A stretch of DNA of 64,000 nt from Bradyrhizobium sp. S69. Lineage in GTDB: Bacteria > Pseudomonadota > Alphaproteobacteria > Rhizobiales > Xanthobacteraceae. The stretch spans positions 377,122-441,121 of the forward strand of contig NZ_LMUK01000043.1 in assembly GCF_009766005.1 (NCBI RefSeq). The letters are read 5' to 3'. This document shows positions 59,778-64,000 of the stretch, piece after piece (the stretch's first letter is position 1; each line of letters opens with the position of its first letter). The notes below the pieces were generated by a model. That model was not told where the DNA came from. It did not search any database and saw nothing but the letters and a program-made list of their open reading frames with translations. The position numbers and the translations under genes are program-made.

Positions 59778-59912
59778 GGTCGTTTCCTCTTCAGCGGCCA
59801 CAATCGGCCTATAAGTCAGGGGGTTAAGCGATGTGCTTGGTAAATTTCCGGCGTTGTCTAGTCCATTTTCGGCCTCAGGGGAAACCCTCATCTCGCATGG
59901 CGCGTTGCGGCA

Positions 59913-60515
59913 TCATGCGTGCATGAATACCGGGTAGAGCGAAGCCAGCAGCAATACCGCCATGATGACGTTGAAGGCCCGTACCGTCCTGCGGGAGCTC
60001 AGGATCGGCCGCAGCGAGCTGCCGAACATCGCCCAGGCCGTGCACGACAGCGCGCCCAGAATGAGGCTCAGCACCACCTGGATGGTAATGTTCCAGGGAT
60101 AGGTCGCGATCGCCGCATAGGCGGTGATGGTGCCGATCACCATCACCCAGCCCTTGGCGTTGATCCACTGGAACATCGCCGCGCCCCAGAACGTCATTGG
60201 GCCCCGACGGTTATCCTGCTCCGGCATCACCGGCTCGGCTATCGCGATCGCAGCGGCGAGGTAGACCAGATAGGCAACGCCGGCATATTTCAGGATGGTC
60301 TGCAGCACCGGATAGGCGATGAAAATGGTTCCAAGCCCTACTCCCACCGCGCCCACCATGAAGGCGAACCCGACGGTGATGCCCGCGATATGCGGCAAGG
60401 TGCGGCGGAAGCCATAGGTCAGCCCGGACGACAACAGCATGATGTTGTTCGGCCCCGGCGTGAAAAACATCACCACGGCAAACACCACAAAGGCGATCAG
60501 AAGCGGCTGCGACAT
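59913..60515 (-). CDS. LysE/RhtB-family exporter
   Basis: A 200-residue membrane protein with six hydrophobic segments and the LysE opening FFTPGPNNIMLLSSGLTYGF. These proteins export amino acids such as threonine, homoserine or branched-chain residues. It follows the methyltransferase by 11 bp and lies between ilvH and ilvC on the same strand, so a link to branched-chain overflow is plausible. Confidence 0.88.
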   Translation of the reverse strand: MSQPLLIAFVVFAVVMFFTPGPNNIMLLSSGLTYGFRRTLPHIAGITVGFAFMVGAVGVGLGTIFIAYPVLQTILKYAGVAYLVYLAAAIAIAEPVMPEQDNRRGPMTFWGAAMFQWINAKGWVMVIGTITAYAAIATYPWNITIQVVLSLILGALSCTAWAMFGSSLRPILSSRRTVRAFNVIMAVLLLASLYPVFMHA

Positions 60516-60526
60516 GCGATGCTCAC

Positions 60527-61222
60527 TCAGCTTTGCTCGCCGGGCTTGGGCTTGCGCAACAAATATGTGCCGTGCAGTGGCGCGTGATAATCGACCGAGA
60601 CCAGCGTAAAGCCGACATCGGTCAGCATACGCTCGATCACCCAGCCGAAGGTCGAATACTCGTCACGCATGTGGGTGACGACGCTGTCGCGCGAAAAGCC
60701 GTGGTTCTTGATATTGAAATCCGCCCACGCCTCGACGTCGCGCTCGGACCCATCGGGCGTGCTGACGAAGACGATGTCGCGCAGGAAGAAGCTGGCGCCC
60801 GGTTTCAGCGCGTTATAAATCCGCGACAGCGCCACCGCCTTCCAGAAATCCGGCAGATGATGCAGCGTGAACTCGCTGACGATCAGGTCGTAGGAATTGG
60901 GCTGATAGGCAAAGCTCAGCAGCCCCGCCGACTGGGTGCGGATCGCGACCTTGCGGTCGCCGGCCTGGATCTTCGCCAGCGCGAGCATGGCCGGCGAGAT
61001 ATCGATGGCGTCAACTTCGGCACCGAGTTGGGCGGCCTCGCAGGCCAGCACGCCGTTGCCGCAGCCGATATCGGCGACGCGCCAGCCGGGCTGTACGCCC
61101 AGCATGGTCAGCGCCGCGCGGGCGCGGCTGTCGCGGTCGTCGTCCAAATCGTAGATCGAAGCCACCGCGGAATCGAGGCCGATCTGCCGCCGTTCATTAT
61201 AGTACCAGTCGCGCGCCAGCAT
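60527..61222 (-). CDS. Class I SAM-dependent methyltransferase
   Basis: A 231-residue methyltransferase with the SAM motif VADIGCGNGVL (about residues 47-57), the acidic AIDISPAML loop and SEFTLHHLPDFW. It begins three bases after the ilvH stop, so translation is coupled. I know no methylation step in branched-chain amino acid synthesis; the substrate is unknown. Confidence 0.82.
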   Translation of the reverse strand: MLARDWYYNERRQIGLDSAVASIYDLDDDRDSRARAALTMLGVQPGWRVADIGCGNGVLACEAAQLGAEVDAIDISPAMLALAKIQAGDRKVAIRTQSAGLLSFAYQPNSYDLIVSEFTLHHLPDFWKAVALSRIYNALKPGASFFLRDIVFVSTPDGSERDVEAWADFNIKNHGFSRDSVVTHMRDEYSTFGWVIERMLTDVGFTLVSVDYHAPLHGTYLLRKPKPGEQS

Positions 61223-61225
61223 GAT

Positions 61226-61768
61226 TCACATCCCCTCGGGCCCACGCCCGATCGCGGCAACACCCGTGCGCGACACCTCGACAAGGCCGAGAGGGCGCAT
61301 CAGGTCGATGAATTGGGAGATCTTGGCTGAATTTCCCGTGATCTCGAACACGAAGCTTTCGGTGGTGGCATCGATCACCCGGGCGCGGAAGGCATCCGCA
61401 AGCCGCAACGCCTCGACCCGGTTGTCGCCGCCGCCACGCACCTTCACCATCGCAAGCTCACGCTCGATCGAGCGGCCGGTCAGCGTCATGTCGACGACGC
61501 GGTAGACCGGGATCATGCGGTCGAGCTGATGCTTGATCTGCTCGATCACCATCGGCGTGCCGGTGGTGACGATGGTGATGCGCGAAACGTGCTTCTTGCT
61601 CTCGGTCTCGGAGACCGTGAGGCTTTCGATGTTGTAGCCGCGGCCGGAGAACAGCCCGATCACCCGCGCGAGTACGCCCGGCTCGTTCTGCACCAGAATG
61701 GAGAGCGTGTGGGATTCGACCGGATCACGGCGCTCTTCCATGAAATAGGCGGATGCGGGCTGGTTCAT
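61226..61768 (-). CDS. ilvH: Acetolactate synthase small (regulatory) subunit
   Basis: A 180-residue protein with the N-terminal ACT domain (about 18-95; LSILVQNEPGVLARVIGLFSGRGYNIESL) and the ALS small-subunit C-domain. It activates IlvI and carries the valine feedback site. In this window the large-subunit gene ends at 63196, with threonine dehydratase between them. Confidence 0.95.
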   Translation of the reverse strand: MNQPASAYFMEERRDPVESHTLSILVQNEPGVLARVIGLFSGRGYNIESLTVSETESKKHVSRITIVTTGTPMVIEQIKHQLDRMIPVYRVVDMTLTGRSIERELAMVKVRGGGDNRVEALRLADAFRARVIDATTESFVFEITGNSAKISQFIDLMRPLGLVEVSRTGVAAIGRGPEGM

Positions 61769-61793
61769 CTCAAATCCTCGTTCATCTCTCGTT

Positions 61794-61911
61794 CGTCATG
61801 CCCGGCCTTGTGCCGGGCATCCACGTCTTAACTCTCAGCGAGAAGGAAGACGTGGATGGCCGGGACGTCCAGCGCGAAGACGCGCTTCGCGCTTTTGCCC
61901 GGCCATGACGG
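61794..61911. repeat. Palindromic repeat, family A, with extra internal hairpin
   Basis: Arms CGTCATGCCCGGCCTTGTGC and GCCCGGCCATGACG with CATCCACGTCTT and AGACGTGGATGG inside. An additional hairpin GCGCGAAG-AC-GCGCTTCGCGC interrupts the right arm. It fills the gap between threonine dehydratase and ilvH. Confidence 0.83.
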
Positions 61912-61929
61912 CTTTTTTTCTCGAACTCA

Positions 61930-62919
61930 TCACACCGCCACCCGTCGTTCGGTGTCCACGGCGACATCCATCCCGACCCATCGACGAAACAGATCGAAAT
62001 CGATATTGCCGCCGCTCAGGATCAGGCCGACGCGCTTGCCGCGGTTTTTCGCAACTTCCACAAGTGCTGCCGCCAACGCTGCGGCGCCGGCGCCTTCTGC
62101 CAGGTTATGGGTATCGATCCAGTAGGCACGGATCGCCGCGGCGATCTCCGCATCGGTGACCTGCACGATACGCGAGGCGCCCTTGCGGATGATCTCGAGC
62201 GCGTCCGCATCGGGGATTCGCGTTGCCATGCCGTCGGCCAGCGTGTTGCTGGTCTCGGTGGTGACGATGGTGCCGGCGGCAAACGACAGCGCATAAGACG
62301 GCGCCAGGGTCGACTGCACGCCGACGATCTCGGTGGTCAGTCCAAGCAAATCGCGGGCGAGGATGCAGCCGCAAATGCCGGAGCCTTGCCCGATCGGCAC
62401 ATAGATCGTGTCGAGGTCGGGCGCACTGCGCAGCAGTTCGAGCGCGTAGGTCGCAACACCGAGCACCAGATCGGAATGGAACGACGGCACCATCTCGAAT
62501 CCGCTGGCCTCGGCGCGGCGGCCGGCCTCTTCGCGCGCGGCCTGGAAATCGTCGCCGTGCTCGACCAGGTCGGCGCCAAACGCCTGCATCGCGCGGTTCT
62601 TCTCGACCGAATTGCCACGCGGCACCAGGATCGTCACCGGCAGGCGGTGGCGGCTCGCCGCAAACGCCAGGCTCTGGCCGTGATTGCCGCGGGTCGCCGA
62701 AATCAGCCCTGCGACGGCGGGCCGCTCGCGCTTGAGGCGATCGACATAGACCAGTCCGCCGCGCACCTTGAAGGCGCCGGTCGGCGTGTGGTTCTCATGC
62801 TTGACGACAACGGTGGCGCCGAGCCGTTGCGACAGCAGCGGCCATGCATGCGCGGGCGTCGGCGGCATCGAACGGCCGACCACCTGCTGCGCACGCTCCA
62901 GTTCGGCGAGGTCAAACAT
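61930..62919 (-). CDS. Threonine/serine dehydratase (PLP fold II, no regulatory domain)
   Basis: A 329-residue PLP enzyme. The PLP lysine is in PTGAFKVRGG, the substrate loop ATRGNHGQSL, the glycine loop for PLP phosphate PIGQGSGICG, and the serine segment LSGGNID. It ends without the ACT-like C-terminal domain of biosynthetic IlvA, so it may not be inhibited by isoleucine. Its position between ilvI and ilvH suits supply of 2-oxobutanoate for isoleucine. GGGAGG precedes ATG 62919. Confidence 0.87.
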   Translation of the reverse strand: MFDLAELERAQQVVGRSMPPTPAHAWPLLSQRLGATVVVKHENHTPTGAFKVRGGLVYVDRLKRERPAVAGLISATRGNHGQSLAFAASRHRLPVTILVPRGNSVEKNRAMQAFGADLVEHGDDFQAAREEAGRRAEASGFEMVPSFHSDLVLGVATYALELLRSAPDLDTIYVPIGQGSGICGCILARDLLGLTTEIVGVQSTLAPSYALSFAAGTIVTTETSNTLADGMATRIPDADALEIIRKGASRIVQVTDAEIAAAIRAYWIDTHNLAEGAGAAALAAALVEVAKNRGKRVGLILSGGNIDFDLFRRWVGMDVAVDTERRVAV

Positions 62920-62934
62920 CTGCTCGCCTCCCTT

Positions 62935-63104
62935 TCACCCTCCCCTGGAGGGGTCGAGACGAGCGAAGCTCGCTCTCTGGGGTCGATCGCTTCGATAGAA
63001 GCGGTCGGGGTGGGGTGGCGATTTGTTCATCCGCAACCCACCCCACCCCGCCTCGCAGCTCGCTACGCTCGATGCGAGCCGACCCTCCCCCTCCAGGGGA
63101 GGGT
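62935..63104. repeat. Palindromic repeat, family D
   Basis: Outer arms ACCCTCCCCTGGAGGGG and CCCTCCCCCTCCAGGGGAGG, inner GGGGTGGGGTGGCG and CCCACCCCACCCCG. A related copy is at 44633. It lies between ilvI and the threonine dehydratase gene; I see no gene in this 276-bp gap. Confidence 0.83.
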
Positions 63105-63195
63105 GAGAACGAGACGCGGCGACGGCTAGTACCAGACGCGATTGCCCTGCCGCGCGCGGGGAGAGGTGAAGGATACGTCTGTGTCGTTGCCATCC

Positions 63196-64000
63196 TCACA
63201 CCAGCGCCTTGCCGCCGGCGAAGGCGGCAGCGGTGGCTTCGTCATTGGCTTCCGCCGGCAGCAGCATTTCGTTGTGCGCCTTGCCGGACGGGATCATCGG
63301 GAAACAATTCTCCAGCGCCGCCACCCGGCAATCGAACAGCACCGGACGCTTGACCGAGATCATCTCCTTGATCGCGCCGTCGAGATCGCCGGGCTTGATG
63401 GCCCGGATGCCGACCGCGCCATAGGCTTCGGCCAGCTTGACGAAATCCGGTAATGCTTCCGAATAGCTGTGCGACAGCCGGTTGCCGTGCAGCAGTTGCT
63501 GCCACTGCCGCACCATGCCCATGTACTGGTTGTTCAGGATGAAAACCTTGATCGGTAGTTCATGTTGAACCGCCGTCGACATTTCCTGCATCGTCATCTG
63601 CACCGACGCATCGCCGCCGATGTCGATCACCAGACTATCGGGATGCGCGACCTGGACGCCGAGTGCTGCCGGCAATCCATAGCCCATGGTGCCGAGACCA
63701 CCGGAGGTCATCCAGCGATGCGGCTCCTCGAAGCCGAAGAACTGCGCGGCCCACATCTGGTGCTGGCCGACTTCGGTCGTGATGTAGGTGTCACGCCCGC
63801 GCGTCAGTTCGAACAGCCGCTGGATCGCGTATTGCGGCAGGATGACATCGCTGTTCTTCTTGTAGGACAGCGAATTGCGCGCGCGCCACTTCGCGATCTC
63901 CTGCCACCACGGCTTGATGTCCGGCTTTTTGGCTTCCGCCTTGAACACCTGCAACAGATCCCCGAGCACGTTGCCGACGTCGCCGATGATCGGGATATCG
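63196..64000 (-). CDS. ilvI: Acetolactate synthase large subunit, C-terminal part
   Basis: The gene enters from the right edge; about 268 residues are inside the window. They cover the ThDP-binding domain: LGTMGYGLPAALG, the GDAS motif IGGDASVQMTMQE ending in ILNNQYMGMVRQWQ, and the family C-terminus. It condenses pyruvate, or pyruvate plus 2-oxobutanoate, with IlvH as partner. The visible part has no frameshift. Confidence 0.96.
   Translation of the reverse strand, partial: DIPIIGDVGNVLGDLLQVFKAEAKKPDIKPWWQEIAKWRARNSLSYKKNSDVILPQYAIQRLFELTRGRDTYITTEVGQHQMWAAQFFGFEEPHRWMTSGGLGTMGYGLPAALGVQVAHPDSLVIDIGGDASVQMTMQEMSTAVQHELPIKVFILNNQYMGMVRQWQQLLHGNRLSHSYSEALPDFVKLAEAYGAVGIRAIKPGDLDGAIKEMISVKRPVLFDCRVAALENCFPMIPSGKAHNEMLLPAEANDEATAAAFAGGKALV

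Noticed and set aside
1..64000. CRISPR arrays, prophage genes, toxin-antitoxin pairs, anti-phage systems or an integrated island
   Set aside because: I looked for regularly spaced repeats, integrases, phage structural genes and short toxin-like pairs and found none. The tRNA-Lys has no integrase or repeated 3' end beside it.

Overview
The window is high-GC DNA from an alphaproteobacterium, most likely Bradyrhizobium or a close relative in the Nitrobacteraceae. I base this on gene content (many TRAP, TTT and ABC importers, MatA-type malonyl-CoA decarboxylase, LTXXQ protein, LigI-like hydrolase) and on several families of palindromic intergenic repeats that I associate with Bradyrhizobium and Rhodopseudomonas genomes. 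No database search was possible. The DNA is chromosomal in character: it holds leuA, ilvI, ilvH, ilvC, cysK, bamA and a tRNA-Lys, with no prophage, intact insertion sequence, CRISPR array or replication origin.

Layout. 0-3.8 kb: a divergent reactive-chlorine-type module (RclR-like regulator; AhpD-like carboxymuconolactone decarboxylase; RclC-like DUF417 protein), a HAD hydrolase, an SGNH-like protein and two small proteins. 3.8-9.7 kb: a ribose-type sugar ABC importer and an SMP-30 lactonase. 10-15.1 kb: an AraC/XylS-like regulator, two tandem acyl-CoA dehydrogenase-like flavoproteins, an SDR lacking its catalytic tyrosine, and a frameshifted enol-lactonase. 15.2-20.8 kb: tRNA-Lys(CTT), an LTXXQ protein, a TRAP importer and its LysR. 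20.9-21.6 kb: a long gene-free block that looks like a dispersed element. 21.7-28.9 kb: L,D-transpeptidase, class III cyclase, MarR with a perfect palindromic operator beside a CLC chloride protein, cysK, and a Tat-exported hydrolase. 29-33 kb: a malonate module (MdcA-like transferase, malonyl-CoA decarboxylase, divergent LysR). 33.2-37.7 kb: a solitary bamA and leuA; leuA has an unannotated 42-residue leader peptide ending in a leucine run. 37.9-50.3 kb: a GIY-YIG nuclease between palindromic repeats, PPK2, Nudix, an NMT1-type ABC importer whose genes are split by a PEBP and a cupin protein, a quaternary-ammonium ABC importer with fused permease and binding domain, and a TctC/dehydrogenase/LigI-like catabolic cluster. 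50.3-58.6 kb: a sulfatase-fold membrane enzyme, TetR with a ferric-reductase-like membrane protein, SDR, and a GGDEF protein with a degenerate EAL domain beside a PilZ protein. 58.7-64 kb: ilvC, LysE exporter, methyltransferase, ilvH, threonine dehydratase and the 3' part of ilvI, all on the minus strand.

The main themes are branched-chain amino acid synthesis (leuA, ilvC, ilvH, ilvI, a threonine dehydratase), uptake and oxidation of small organic acids and aromatics, and redox or envelope functions. The observations I rate highest are the leuA leader peptide with alternative RNA pairings, the ATP-free malonate route implied by MdcA plus malonyl-CoA decarboxylase, the catalytically altered flavoprotein/SDR cluster, the RclR/CMD/RclC module, and the c-di-GMP protein with an inactivated EAL domain next to PilZ.
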